From contig NZ_FOCV01000032.1 in assembly GCF_900110205.1 (NCBI RefSeq), positions 1 through 64,000 of the forward strand: a stretch of 64,000 nucleotides of DNA, given 5' to 3'. This DNA comes from Rhizobium tibeticum. Lineage in GTDB: Bacteria > Pseudomonadota > Alphaproteobacteria > Rhizobiales > Rhizobiaceae. This document shows positions 24,388 through 32,186 of this stretch, piece after piece. Every line of letters begins with the position of its first letter. Positions within the stretch are counted from its first letter, which is position 1. The notes beneath the pieces are model-generated. The model ran no database searches. It was not told the origin of the DNA and saw only the letters and a list, made by a program, of their open reading frames with translations. A program made the position numbers and the translations under genes.

Positions 24388-25728
24388 ATGCTTAGCGGCT
24401 TTAGCAGGGCCTGCGCGCTAATCCTTTTGTCAGGGAGCTTCGCTTTCGCCCAATCGGATCAGATAGAGCCAAAGGCTGGAACGTGGAAGACGTGGATAAT
24501 CACGTCGGGCAAAGACTTCCGAGTCCCGCCCCCACCGGATACGTCCGCAACCGAATTGGAGCAGGTCCGCGAACTTGTCGCAAAGAACGATGCGCAGGTC
24601 GCCGCCAAGATCACGTTCTGGGACGCCGGCTCGCCCGGCTATCGATGGATCGATCTGGTCAACAACCGTCTTCTCGCAAACCAGACGATCCCCAATGCGC
24701 ATCGCGTCTACACCTATTTGACGATGGCGGTCTACGACGCCACCGTCGCGGCTTGGGAGTCGAAATACTTCTACAATCGCCCCCGCCCGAGGGAGGTGGA
24801 TACGACACTGCCGACTGCGCTGCCTACGCCTCGGAGTCCCGGTTATCCATCTGAACACGCGGCAGCCGCCGGAGCCGCTGCGACTGTTCTTGCCTATTTC
24901 TTTCCGGACGAGGCGTCGTCGTTCCAGGCGATGGCCGAAGAAGCCGCACAGTCGCGTGTCCTTGCCGGGGTCCAATCTTCCGCCGGCCTGGAACTGGGGC
25001 GACGCGTGGCACAGCAAGTGATTGCGCGGGCAAAGGCCGACGGCTCCGATGCCGTCTGGACCGGCACGGTGCCGACCGGGCCGTGCATGTGGGTCGGAGA
25101 CAAACCCGCCAATGCAACCGTGCCAAACTGGAAGCCGATCCTGCTCGAGGCAGCCGATGAATTCAGGCCACCGACTCCGCCCGACTGCAAGTCTGCGGCC
25201 GTGAAGGCCGAGACGGATGCAGTCCGGCAGTTTGAGCGAAAATTCCCCAACAGCTACAAGGCGTTCTACTGGCAAAGCCCATCCGGCCTGTTCACCGACT
25301 GGTATGACTATGCCAGCAAGTGGATGTTCGAGGACAAGACGGATTCGAACCCGCCGCGCGCCGCACGGGCTTACGCGATGCTCGCAGCGGTCTACTACGA
25401 CGCCTTCATTGCAAGCAACGACGGGAAATACGCTTATTGGTACCTGCGGCCCAACATGCTTGACCCGAGCATTACTCCCCTGTTCGCAGTGCCGGCCCAT
25501 CCCAGTTATCCGTCGAACCACTCCACGTTGTCGACTGCCCGATGCGAGGTGCTTGCCTACCTGTTCCCCGACCAGGCGGAGTTCATCCGCACGGTCGGCA
25601 AGGAGGCGGGCGATTCCCGCATCTGGGCCGGCATCCACTATGAAATGGACAACCGGGCCGGTGCCGCACTTGGCAAAGCGGTCGCCGGGAAATTCATCGA
25701 GCGGGCAAAAAAAGACGGGGCAGACTAG
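24388..25728 (+). CDS. Exported double-PAP2 vanadium-haloperoxidase/phosphatase-like protein
   Basis: The product of about 446 aa has a signal peptide (ALILLSGSFAFA-Q). It contains two copies of the PAP2/vanadium-haloperoxidase fold. The C-terminal half has a complete site: KYAYWYLRP (K-X6-RP), HPSYPSNHST (PSxH) and SRIWAGIHYEMDN (SR-X5-H-X3-D). The N-terminal half keeps KYFYNRPRP and GYPSEHAAA, but in SRVLAGVQSSAG the catalytic His is Gln and the Asp position is lost. So one half is active-looking and one degenerate. It could be an acid phosphatase or haloperoxidase; these cannot be separated by sequence alone. ATG 24388 follows GGGGG. Confidence 0.8.
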   Translation: MLSGFSRACALILLSGSFAFAQSDQIEPKAGTWKTWIITSGKDFRVPPPPDTSATELEQVRELVAKNDAQVAAKITFWDAGSPGYRWIDLVNNRLLANQTIPNAHRVYTYLTMAVYDATVAAWESKYFYNRPRPREVDTTLPTALPTPRSPGYPSEHAAAAGAAATVLAYFFPDEASSFQAMAEEAAQSRVLAGVQSSAGLELGRRVAQQVIARAKADGSDAVWTGTVPTGPCMWVGDKPANATVPNWKPILLEAADEFRPPTPPDCKSAAVKAETDAVRQFERKFPNSYKAFYWQSPSGLFTDWYDYASKWMFEDKTDSNPPRAARAYAMLAAVYYDAFIASNDGKYAYWYLRPNMLDPSITPLFAVPAHPSYPSNHSTLSTARCEVLAYLFPDQAEFIRTVGKEAGDSRIWAGIHYEMDNRAGAALGKAVAGKFIERAKKDGAD

Positions 25729-25989
25729 CGGAAGGGAGGAGGCCTGTTTGATCCGCTGCCAGCGGATGACCGCCGGCGTCTTCTCCTGAAATGTCGCAAT
25801 CCCAAGCGAGGGTTCTCGGTGGAACGTTCCGTTCACTCAGCAGCCGACGTGCGAGGCAGCACCGTTTCTCAAACGATGCGGATGGGGCGCGTCACCTGGC
25901 CATTGCTTTCCAAGTATGTGTGCTTTTTGGCGATTACGGGATCGTCCATTGCCCGTTGAATTTGCCCGTGGCACCGATCCCGCGCGAGG

Positions 25990-26648
25990 TCACCGTGTGT
26001 TCTCCAGGGGAGGGATTTGCCCAATCCAGCGACCAATCTTCCAAGCGTGTTCGGCCTCCTTGCCGGAGAAGCCGTATCCGAGCATCGACGGGGTCACTAC
26101 ATCGAAGGCGTCCTCCGCCGTTCCGCCATGAGCGGTCGGATCGGTGAGCGGACCGATGACCTTCAAGTTCTCGAACACCGTACCTGGCCAGCCATGGGTG
26201 ATGATGACCGGCATGGCGTTCGGATGCTTCGAGCGAACGTGAATGAAGTGGATACCCTCAATCTGGGTGACGAATTGTGGGAAGGCATTGAGCTTCGCCT
26301 CGGCCTTCCGCCCGTCGTAGTTCGTGCCCCAGTGCTCGACGAGCGCTCTCAGCTTTGCGAGCTGGATGCCTTGCGACTGATCGGCGACCGTTTCCCGGTC
26401 GGGCCAGCGGGTCATGCGGATATGCTGACTAAGGTCCATCAGGTCCTCGTCTGCGGCATGGGCGTGGAAAGGTCGGATCAGGTCGCCTGTCGCAGTCGGA
26501 GTCGCAGCCGCGGCCGGAGCGGGACGCAATGCGGTGCCTACACCCGCCGCCACCAGTCCACTAAGGCCGAGGCGATCAGCATGCGCCGACCGTGGTCGAT
26601 GACATCATGCGACGTTTCGGGGGCGAACCATCTCGTGAGCAAGGTCAC
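25990..26648 (-). pseudogene. Epoxide hydrolase (EHN N-terminal domain) remnant, truncated and frameshifted
   Basis: The N-terminal alpha/beta-hydrolase cap-like domain of epoxide hydrolases is recognisable: PFHAHAADEDLMDLSQHIRM TRWPDRETVADQSQGIQLAK, then YDGRKAEAKLNAFPQFVTQ, FIHVRSKHP and ITHGWPGTVFENLKVI. It stops shortly after LGYGFSGKEAEHAWKIG, before the catalytic Asp-containing motif (GGDWG). The likely true start is GTG 26648, overlapping the isochorismatase stop (GTGA), followed by a Tat-like leader (HGRRMLIASAL). That leader is out of frame with the rest because one G is missing at 26565-26566. Two lesions make this a pseudogene. Confidence 0.75.
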
Positions 26649-27295
26649 AGCGTGGCCTCGTCTGAAACGGGCGCATTTGGCAGGGTCGCCAGCAGCTCTG
26701 CTGTTGTCAGGATTGCGTGTGCGTAGGTCGGGCCATTCAGCTCGTGGGCGGCGTGCATCATCTCGTGTGTAAGAGCGGCGGTCGCATCGCGCACCAATGT
26801 CACGTGGTAGCCCAGCTCCATGCCATAGCGCGCCGTCGACTCGATGCAGGTGTTGGCGAGCAGGCCGACCACGATGAGGTGCGTTATGCCGCGCTGCCTG
26901 AGCTGTTGATCGAGGTCGGTGTTGGCAAAGCCGCTCTGACCCCAATGCTCCTTGGCGACGACGTCGCCCGGCTTCGGCGCGAAATCGGGATGCCAGTCAC
27001 CACCCCATTCGCCGCGTGCGAAGGAATGGCGATGCATGATCGCGACCTGCGTCGGATTGGGATGCGCCCAGTCCTCATAGTCGCCCGGCTCCCAGCGGCG
27101 GTGGGGCGCGATAAACACTCGGATGCCAGCGCCTCGAACGGCGGCGTCGATGGCCTTGAGGTTCTGGATTAGGCGCACCTCCTCGGCAACGGGCTTGATG
27201 CGGTCCCAGATCTTGCCGCCCTCCGAGAGGAAGTCGTTGTAGGGATCGACGAAGAGCAGCGCGGTCGTTTCCTTGCTGTAGTTTGGCTTTGACAT
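26645..27295 (-). CDS. Isochorismatase-family cysteine hydrolase
   Basis: The 216-aa product starts at ATG 27295, preceded by GGAGACGAAC (good RBS). Catalytic motifs are ALLFVDPYNDFLSEGGKIW (Asp), VVAKEHWGQSGFANTDLD (Lys) and LIVVGLLANTCIESTARYGM ELGYHV (Cys nucleophile in NTCIES, with a cis-peptide-like GLLANTC). The family hydrolyses amides, N-carbamoyl groups or isochorismate. It is the middle gene of an SRPBCC-isochorismatase-epoxide hydrolase operon, probably under the divergent HxlR-type regulator. Its substrate is unknown, but the operon resembles detoxification sets in rhizobia. Confidence 0.85.
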   Translation of the reverse strand: MSKPNYSKETTALLFVDPYNDFLSEGGKIWDRIKPVAEEVRLIQNLKAIDAAVRGAGIRVFIAPHRRWEPGDYEDWAHPNPTQVAIMHRHSFARGEWGGDWHPDFAPKPGDVVAKEHWGQSGFANTDLDQQLRQRGITHLIVVGLLANTCIESTARYGMELGYHVTLVRDATAALTHEMMHAAHELNGPTYAHAILTTAELLATLPNAPVSDEATL

Positions 27296-27326
27296 GTTCG
27301 TCTCCTTCCTTTGGATTGTGGAGTGC

Positions 27327-27851
27327 CTAGTTGCGAATCGCGGCCCGCTCGATGCTCGCGGCAAAGAGCGGCGTCTCACCCTTGTTGTGGGCGATCGACA
27401 TCGGCTGTCGCTGCGCGCGAAAGACGTCGAACGGGATGCCTTGCCTATCGAGTGAAGCCTTGAACTCTTCCGTTGCTCTGGAACGAACGTGGTTGGTAAA
27501 TTCGCATGTCTGATCGTCGATGCGTCTGACACTGAGTTCCCAAACCACGTGGATCGTCGTGCGGCCCGTAGGCGGGAATATATCCGAAACGGACTCCAGG
27601 ATCAGGTGATGTTTCTCGCCCAACGTCTCGACGTAGTGTTGAACCATCAGGCTGCCGCCAATGGTCTCGACATTGATCGACATGCGCCTCCCGTCCGGCG
27701 CAGTGGTAAAGCCGGCGGCGATGTGGGCTGGAGAACAGCGCTGATACTCGTCCTCTGACAGAGTGAAGCACCATTTCGGGATGTCGATCTTCTCGAATGG
27801 TGCGTTGATGATTGCGGTGAAGCTTGAATCGACGATTTCATGATCGCTCAT
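27327..27851 (-). CDS. SRPBCC-like conserved protein
   Basis: A 174-aa soluble protein, MSDHEIVDSSFTAIINAPFE and then KIDIPKWCFTLSEDEYQRCS, with a central GRTTIHVVWELSVRRIDDQT strand region. This looks like a START/SRPBCC-type hydrophobic-ligand-binding protein, but the assignment rests on pattern only. It is the first gene of the operon with isochorismatase and the epoxide hydrolase remnant, 31 bp upstream of the isochorismatase start. It is divergent from the HxlR-type regulator across a 98-bp gap with an inverted repeat. Confidence 0.6.
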   Translation of the reverse strand: MSDHEIVDSSFTAIINAPFEKIDIPKWCFTLSEDEYQRCSPAHIAAGFTTAPDGRRMSINVETIGGSLMVQHYVETLGEKHHLILESVSDIFPPTGRTTIHVVWELSVRRIDDQTCEFTNHVRSRATEEFKASLDRQGIPFDVFRAQRQPMSIAHNKGETPLFAASIERAAIRN

Positions 27852-27904
27852 GACGAGTTCCTTCCGTTTGCCCGTTGCACTTGTTCCGGCGAGTACTTAT
27901 ATTG

Positions 27905-27921
27905 GCTATGAAAATCATAGC
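27905..27921. promoter_or_regulatory. Inverted repeat GCTATGA-N3-TCATAGC, HxlR operator candidate
   Basis: GCTATGA (27905-27911) and its exact complement TCATAGC (27915-27921) are separated by three A. The site lies between the divergent SRPBCC and HxlR genes, where HxlR-type regulators usually bind. Confidence 0.6.
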
Positions 27922-27949
27922 TACAAGACCATATGAAAAAGAAAGTGAC

Positions 27950-28450
27950 ATGAAGCGGAATGAAACTCCCACGACTACCCTGTGTCCGGTTGCTCGTTCT
28001 GAAGCCGTCGTCGGAGATCGTTGGACGGTGCTGATCCTGCGCGAACTGTTCATGCGCAGTCATCGGTTTGAACAGATTCAAGCCCAGACCGGGGGAACGC
28101 CACAGATGATCGCGGCGCGTCTAAAGACATTGGAGGGGGAGGGACTCGTCGAGCGCCGCCGCTACAGCAATCGGCCGCCGCGTTACGAATACCACCTGAC
28201 CGAAAAAGGTGAGGCTTTCCATCCCGTGCTGCTGGCGCTTCGGGCCTGGGGCGAGGCCTGGATGAAGTCACCTGAAGAGGGCCGCGCCGTTGAATATACG
28301 CATCTTGCCTGCGGAAAACCGGCAGGCCTTGGCCCGCTCTGTGAATCCTGCGGGGAGCCGCTGAAACGGAAGGAACTGATGGCTGAGTTAAGCCCGGCCT
28401 ACGAAAGCGAACGAGATGGACGGTGGGAGGCCTTCAAGGCCAATCGGTGA
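27950..28450 (+). CDS. HxlR-family transcriptional regulator
   Basis: The 166-aa regulator has the HxlR winged-helix pattern: CPVARSEAVVGDRWTVLILR ELFMRSHRFEQIQAQTGGTP, then MIAARLKTLEGEGLVERRRY and PPRYEYHLTEKGEAFHPVL. A C-terminal CGKPAGLGPLCESCGEPLK stretch has Cys pairs that may bind metal, a feature of a rhizobial HxlR branch. The N-terminal Cys, before PVAR, is the redox or electrophile-sensing Cys in several relatives. I chose ATG 27950; upstream ATGs at 27908 and 27875 overlap the operator. Likely represses the divergent SRPBCC/isochorismatase operon in response to an electrophile or aldehyde (inference). Confidence 0.8.
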   Translation: MKRNETPTTTLCPVARSEAVVGDRWTVLILRELFMRSHRFEQIQAQTGGTPQMIAARLKTLEGEGLVERRRYSNRPPRYEYHLTEKGEAFHPVLLALRAWGEAWMKSPEEGRAVEYTHLACGKPAGLGPLCESCGEPLKRKELMAELSPAYESERDGRWEAFKANR

Positions 28451-28896
28451 GCTTTCCAAATAGGCTTCCCCCGGATTTGCGGAACTGGGTGGACGCTGGG
28501 CGTCCAAAGTAGGCTCGCGCTCGCACGAGAAATCCGAAGACGCCGTCCCACAACAGTTTCATCACGCTCAAGACCAATAATCCGTAGCAGGCGCGATAAG
28601 TCTGACCCTGGTCCAACATTCCGTGACGCCGCCAACCCCAGCCATACGCCGGCGGGAATGGCGAACAGGCATATCGCCGTCAGGATCCAGAGATCGGCGC
28701 TCGGTTTCACCAGCAGCAGCCATGGCACCGCCTTGGTCGCGTTGCCGGCCGTAAGAAACAGACGGCTCGTTCCCGCGTAGAATTCCTTGCTGAGGTCGAG
28801 CGGCAGCAGATACTTCGCAAGTGGCAGTCCGTCCCGATGCGCCACCATCGTGGTGATACCAATGATCGCCTTCGGCGTCGAACGTGGACGCGTCCT
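28434..28896 (-). pseudogene. TauE/SafE (TSUP) family membrane protein, C-terminal remnant with frameshift
   Basis: The first frame reads GITTMVAHRDGLPLAKYLLP, LDLSKEFYAGTSRLFLTAGN and ATKAVPWLLLVKPSADLWIL, the second-half signature of TSUP permeases (consensus like STVAH-GGPP---YLLP). An extra base in the AA run at 28634-28635 then shifts the frame to MLDQGQTYRACYGLLVLSVM KLLWDGVFG, the expected C-terminus. The first half of the protein is missing. TSUP proteins export sulfite, sulfoacetate or related anions. It runs into the 3' end of the HxlR gene on the opposite strand. Confidence 0.7.
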
Positions 28897-29225
28897 GCTG
28901 CTAGATGGCGATAGACGTTCTCCGTAAGGCTGGTCTTCTTCTCGGCTTCGTCGGGCGCAAGGTCTCCATGCTTAATGCTGGACGGCTCGCGATAGGTGAG
29001 CAGCGCAGTGTCCAACACCAGAAATCCCGACGTCGGGAAGCTTCCTGTGATGACAGAATATCAGCAGTGCTACGTTGACCACCGCGCGCATCACGCCCGC
29101 CGCGCGTCCGGCGGGGAGGAAACTAATCCCCTCTTATGTATCGCTCTAAACGGCAACCCACACCATGGTGGTCCCCCTGGAGCTCACCTCTCCCCAGATC
29201 GGAGCTCGTGCAAGGGGGGACTTCC
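28897..29225. other. Unassigned; contains a large inverted repeat
   Basis: A minus-strand open stretch from 29018 (LDTALLTYREPSSIKHGDLA) is unrecognised. At about 29168-29218 GTCCCCCT and AGGGGGGAC flank two GAGCTC sites, which could form a hairpin or cruciform before the receiver gene. Confidence 0.3.
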
Positions 29226-29250
29226 GGAACATCTCCGAGTATGTTCTGTT
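29226..29250 (+). promoter_or_regulatory. EcfG-type promoter candidate (GGAAC-N16-TGTT) before receiver gene
   Basis: GGAAC at 29226-29230, a 16-bp spacer, and TGTT at 29247-29250; the alphaproteobacterial stress-sigma consensus is GGAAC-N16/17-CGTT. It ends 26 bp before the receiver start. One mismatch in the -10. Confidence 0.4.
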
Positions 29251-29276
29251 CGGATATCGCAACTCAGGGGGCAGCC

Positions 29277-29612
29277 ATGCTTCGATATCTTGTGATTTCC
29301 AAACGTGCGCTCCCGCCGAGTGTGTCAAGCGCGTGGAAAGCAATGGATATCGTTCTCGCGGGTCCGATTGCTGCGGCCGCCCTTGAGGCTTCTGACCTTG
29401 GTGGCCACGATGGCGCGATCGTCGATCTCGATTACGAGGGTCACGAGATGATTGCGTGCGTGGAAATGCTTGACGTTGGCCAGATCCCGTTCGTGTTCGC
29501 GGCCTTCGTTTCGAGTTCATTGCGGCCTCCCGGATGCTTTGTTCTGAGCGAGGCGAAACGAGAGATCTGTGCGATCTACCATCGTCTCCAGCAAACCTTT
29601 CGGACCCATTAG
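29277..29612 (+). CDS. Degenerate single-domain receiver-like protein
   Basis: The 111-aa protein starts MLRYLVISKRALPPSVSSAW. It resembles a stand-alone receiver: AAALEASDLGGHDGAIVDLD YEGHEMIACVEMLDVGQIPF VFAAFVS matches the middle and C-terminal part of a rhizobial receiver group (consensus GAVLDVNL-GE--YPVAD-L---GIPFVFATGY). The acidic Asp/Asp/Glu pocket at the N-terminus is not evident and the conserved Lys is absent. Phosphorylation is doubtful, so it may act as a decoy or binding domain. It lies upstream of an EcfG-like sigma factor with a possible EcfG promoter. Confidence 0.55.
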   Translation: MLRYLVISKRALPPSVSSAWKAMDIVLAGPIAAAALEASDLGGHDGAIVDLDYEGHEMIACVEMLDVGQIPFVFAAFVSSSLRPPGCFVLSEAKREICAIYHRLQQTFRTH

Positions 29613-29688
29613 GATTCGCCTGAACTCTTCGATCAGAAGCGTAGGGTTTTGCCAGGGAGTGAGTTTCGTGGAGGGCGCCGTGCATCAG

Positions 29689-29895
29689 ATGAGATACTTC
29701 CCTGACATCCTGACGTCCACCGACTTTGAGATTCTCACACCGGTTTTCGAACGTCTGCGGGCAGACAACATCTGCACCGATCCCGATCGGCTTGCGCGAA
29801 CAATTATTGCCTTGTACCGCGTCGGTCTTGTCTGCCCCCGACGCCTAAGTGCGATGGCCCGTTATCTTGAGGCCAGGCAGACTTCGTTCCACTAA
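29689..29895 (+). CDS. Small hypothetical protein, 68 aa
   Basis: MRYFPDILTSTDFEILTPVF followed by ERLRADNICTDPDRLARTII ALYRVGLVCPRRL. No known domain; the composition is typical coding and it resembles the small conserved proteins that occur next to stress genes in rhizobia. ATG 29689 is chosen; an upstream in-frame GTG at 29668 is possible. It lies 76 bp after the receiver-like gene and convergent with the sigma factor. Confidence 0.5.
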   Translation: MRYFPDILTSTDFEILTPVFERLRADNICTDPDRLARTIIALYRVGLVCPRRLSAMARYLEARQTSFH

Positions 29896-30005
29896 CCGCG
29901 GCTCGTGGCCGTAGGGATTGCTGATACGGGTTCTCTCAGCCAGACGCGAGCGACGAGGCGGTCAACTGGAGCGCACTTCGAATCGCCCGCTTTGACGGCC
30001 TTTTT

Positions 30006-30518
30006 CTACCGGGTTGCTGCTTCGCTGAAGGAAACCTCGTCCAAAGCCAGCATCAAAGCCATCCGTGCACGTGCGACGCGGCTTTTGATGGTGCCGATTT
30101 CGCACCCGCACTCCTTTGCAGCATCCATGTACGAGCGCCCAGCCACGACCAGCATTAGCGCTTGTCTCAGCTGTCGGGGCAGGCGATCAATCGCGTCTGA
30201 AACATCTTTCAGCCGCAATGGCCAATCCTGATCCGATGGCACGGGGATCTCGAAGGAGCCGTCGGAGAGATCGGAGGCCGGACGGCAACGCTTCGAGCGC
30301 TTGTACTGGCTGCAGTAGTGGTTCCGCAGGATGGTGAACATCCAGCTTTTGAGGTTGGTTCCGGGCGTGAAATGATCCAGATGGCTGAGGGCCTTCATGA
30401 TCGTTTCCTGAGCAAGATCCTCAGCGTCGGCATCTGATCTGGTGAAGCGATGCGCGAAGGCCTGCATGACAGGACGTAGGGCAACGATGTCATCTTGAAG
30501 GGAAGCGTCTTGCGGCAT
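30006..30518 (-). CDS. ECF sigma factor, EcfG/ECF15-like
   Basis: The 170-aa sigma-70-family factor has region 2 (SDADAEDLAQETIMKALSHL then PGTNLKSWMFTILRNHYCSQ) and region 4 (IDRLPRQLRQALMLVVAGRS then AAKECGCEIGTIKSRVARAR). The pattern FxPGTNLKSW-FTILRN and GTIKSRVxRAR is that of the EcfG group used in the alphaproteobacterial general stress response. ATG 30518 follows GGAGGAACCGCA. No NepR anti-sigma or PhyR gene is adjacent, so it is probably a secondary copy controlled by the main PhyR-NepR system. A GGAAC-N16-CATT sequence upstream (30544-30568, minus) hints at weak autocontrol. Confidence 0.85.
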   Translation of the reverse strand: MPQDASLQDDIVALRPVMQAFAHRFTRSDADAEDLAQETIMKALSHLDHFTPGTNLKSWMFTILRNHYCSQYKRSKRCRPASDLSDGSFEIPVPSDQDWPLRLKDVSDAIDRLPRQLRQALMLVVAGRSYMDAAKECGCEIGTIKSRVARARMALMLALDEVSFSEAATR

Positions 30519-30910
30519 TGCGGTTCCTCCGAACATCAACCGCAATGGATACGAGCACTAATGGTTCCTGCATTTCGCGCACCGTCCGATATCGAACCAA
30601 GAGGTTTGGGTTGACGATACCGCAGTGAACAATCCTGTCATTCGGGGTTGCCTCGAAACGCAATTTGCCCTCGCATCGGGCGCGGAAACTGTCAACATGG
30701 AGGGGACCTGCACATCGGAGGCGATCACATGACACCAGGGGCTGGCCCATGACAGGTGACGACAGACTGGTATGATGCGCTGCCAACGAAGGCTCGAGGC
30801 TACCTCGTTGATCCCTATCACGCAGACACATGACATCGAGGGTCTCGTGATGGGGCGGATCCGTGAAGGCCTCGAGCGGCGATGAACCGAGCAGATACCC
30901 TCTGAGTGCG
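30519..30910. other. Spacer between sigma factor and hypothetical gene
   Basis: No gene recognised. It includes the 5' region of the sigma factor gene with the partial EcfG-type promoter described there. Confidence 0.35.
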
Positions 30911-31363
30911 TCAGTCCGGTTGCACTGGCCGGATCGTATCGACTGAGATGTTACCCTCGAGGATCCCGCGCGAGACGTCGGTACGGTCACGGTCGATCTC
31001 AATCACGGTGTAGAGCTTGTCGTCCCGGAATGCGCTAGCGTTGGCCGTCGTCACGTCTTCTGCAGGCGCCGCATCGACCTCCATGAAGTCCAGCTCGCGA
31101 CTTGCCGCCATGATCCGCGCGTCGCCTGGCGTCCGCGCCGCCACGACGACAACTCCATGTCCTGGAGAGTTGGCCCATCTTGGATCGTCGGGCGCGGCGA
31201 TCGGCTCAAGACGATAGATCCTAAGGGGTTCCCCGGCGCTGCCGGGCGAGCCCTGCGCGGCCGCATCGGCGATCTGCGCCTGGCTTTCGACCGAACGCCC
31301 GAACGTATTCGGGTTGGTCGCATTGTTGATATCGTCGGTACCTGTCTTCGAAACGTTCGACAT
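30911..31363 (-). CDS. Hypothetical acidic protein under EcfG-type promoter, 150 aa
   Basis: MSNVSKTGTDDINNATNPNT, then a region GEPLRIYRLEPIAAPDDPRW and GVVVVAARTPGDARIMAASR ELDFMEVDAA. No family assigned; predicted cytosolic and acidic. GGAGG sits 6 bp before ATG 31363. A good EcfG consensus (GGAAC-N16-CGTT) lies just upstream at 31386-31410, so this is likely a general-stress regulon gene expressed with the adjacent sigma factor. It ends 393 bp from that sigma gene on the same strand. Confidence 0.7.
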   Translation of the reverse strand: MSNVSKTGTDDINNATNPNTFGRSVESQAQIADAAAQGSPGSAGEPLRIYRLEPIAAPDDPRWANSPGHGVVVVAARTPGDARIMAASRELDFMEVDAAPAEDVTTANASAFRDDKLYTVIEIDRDRTDVSRGILEGNISVDTIRPVQPD

Positions 31364-31385
31364 AGCGTCCTCCATGACAAACAAT

Positions 31386-31410
31386 AACGACAGCAGCACC
31401 CAACTGTTCC
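31386..31410 (-). promoter_or_regulatory. EcfG general-stress promoter (GGAAC-N16-CGTT)
   Basis: On the minus strand GGAAC (31410-31406) and CGTT (31389-31386) are separated by exactly 16 bp, an exact match to the alphaproteobacterial EcfG consensus. It ends 22 bp before the ATG at 31363. Confidence 0.75.
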
Positions 31411-31571
31411 AGCATATCACTGCATCCAACGCGAATGGGTCCAGGGCAACGTATAGGCGAGGAACACGGGGATGATTTCAAAAGCTATCGACGACCGGCT
31501 ACGATCGGCAACGTCGATGCCAGACGCCGTGCCTCGTGATCCTGCATGAGGCTCGTGGTGATAGCGCGGCC

Positions 31572-32183
31572 TTACAATTTCGGGGTCAGCATCTCAAAGC
31601 GATCGCGGATCGTAGAGCAGGTATCGCCGCCGAGGCGCGCAATGGCATCGACTTCAGCGGGATCGACGCGCAGCCGTTCCGGATCGACGACGCCATCGCG
31701 ATAGTGCGCGTAGACGATTTCGCCCATGATGATCTGCCGGGACTTCCCGAGCTCCAGCGTGACGTGACGCCGGCACTCAAAGGCTGCCGGCGCTTCCGCG
31801 ATCCAGGGCGAGGCGACCTTCTGGCCAGGCATCGCCGTCAGTCCGGCTTCCTTCAGTTCATCGACGCCGCGCGGATATTTGGAACCGCAGACATGCATCG
31901 CCTCCGCGATGGCAAACGACACGATGTTGACCGTGAAGACCTCGGTCATGCGGATGTTGTGGCCCGTGTCCTTGAAGGACATATCCGGATTGTTCTCGAC
32001 GCCGAGCGCCAGGATTGGTGGATCGGCCGACAGGCAGTTGAAGAAGCTGAAAGGTGCCGCATTGATGCGGCCATGCTCGTCGACAGTCGTCACGAGCGCA
32101 ATCGGCCGCGGAATGATGGTCCCGATCATCAGCTTGTAGCGTTCGCGCTCCGAGATCGTTTCGAAGTCGAAGGAAATGGTCAT
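31572..32183 (-). CDS. Flavin reductase-like (FMN-binding split barrel) protein
   Basis: 203 aa. The family core reads YKLMIGTIIPRPIALVTTVD and INAAPFSFFNCLSADPPILA, with a later HNIRMTEVFTVNIVSFAIAE. This is a flavin-reductase-like FMN-binding split-barrel protein that may reduce flavin for a partner oxygenase. It is the last gene of the PotABCD-type transporter operon, 3 bp after the racemase gene. Substrate unknown; the operon suggests oxidation or reduction of the imported compound. Confidence 0.8.
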   Translation of the reverse strand: MTISFDFETISERERYKLMIGTIIPRPIALVTTVDEHGRINAAPFSFFNCLSADPPILALGVENNPDMSFKDTGHNIRMTEVFTVNIVSFAIAEAMHVCGSKYPRGVDELKEAGLTAMPGQKVASPWIAEAPAAFECRRHVTLELGKSRQIIMGEIVYAHYRDGVVDPERLRVDPAEVDAIARLGGDTCSTIRDRFEMLTPKL

Positions 32184-32186
32184 GGA

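Noticed and set aside
25748..25770. Short hairpin ATCCGCT-GCC-AGCGGAT after the haloperoxidase gene
   Set aside because: Only 7 bp with no T-run; too weak to call a terminator.
24430..25836. 468-aa minus-strand frame opposite the haloperoxidase-like gene
   Set aside because: The plus strand has a signal peptide and complete PAP2 motifs; the minus frame has no domain.
30544..30568. GGAAC-N16-CATT as EcfG promoter of the sigma factor
   Set aside because: The -10 differs from CGTT by one base and the position relative to the ATG is only moderately suitable; mentioned as a hint, not a feature.
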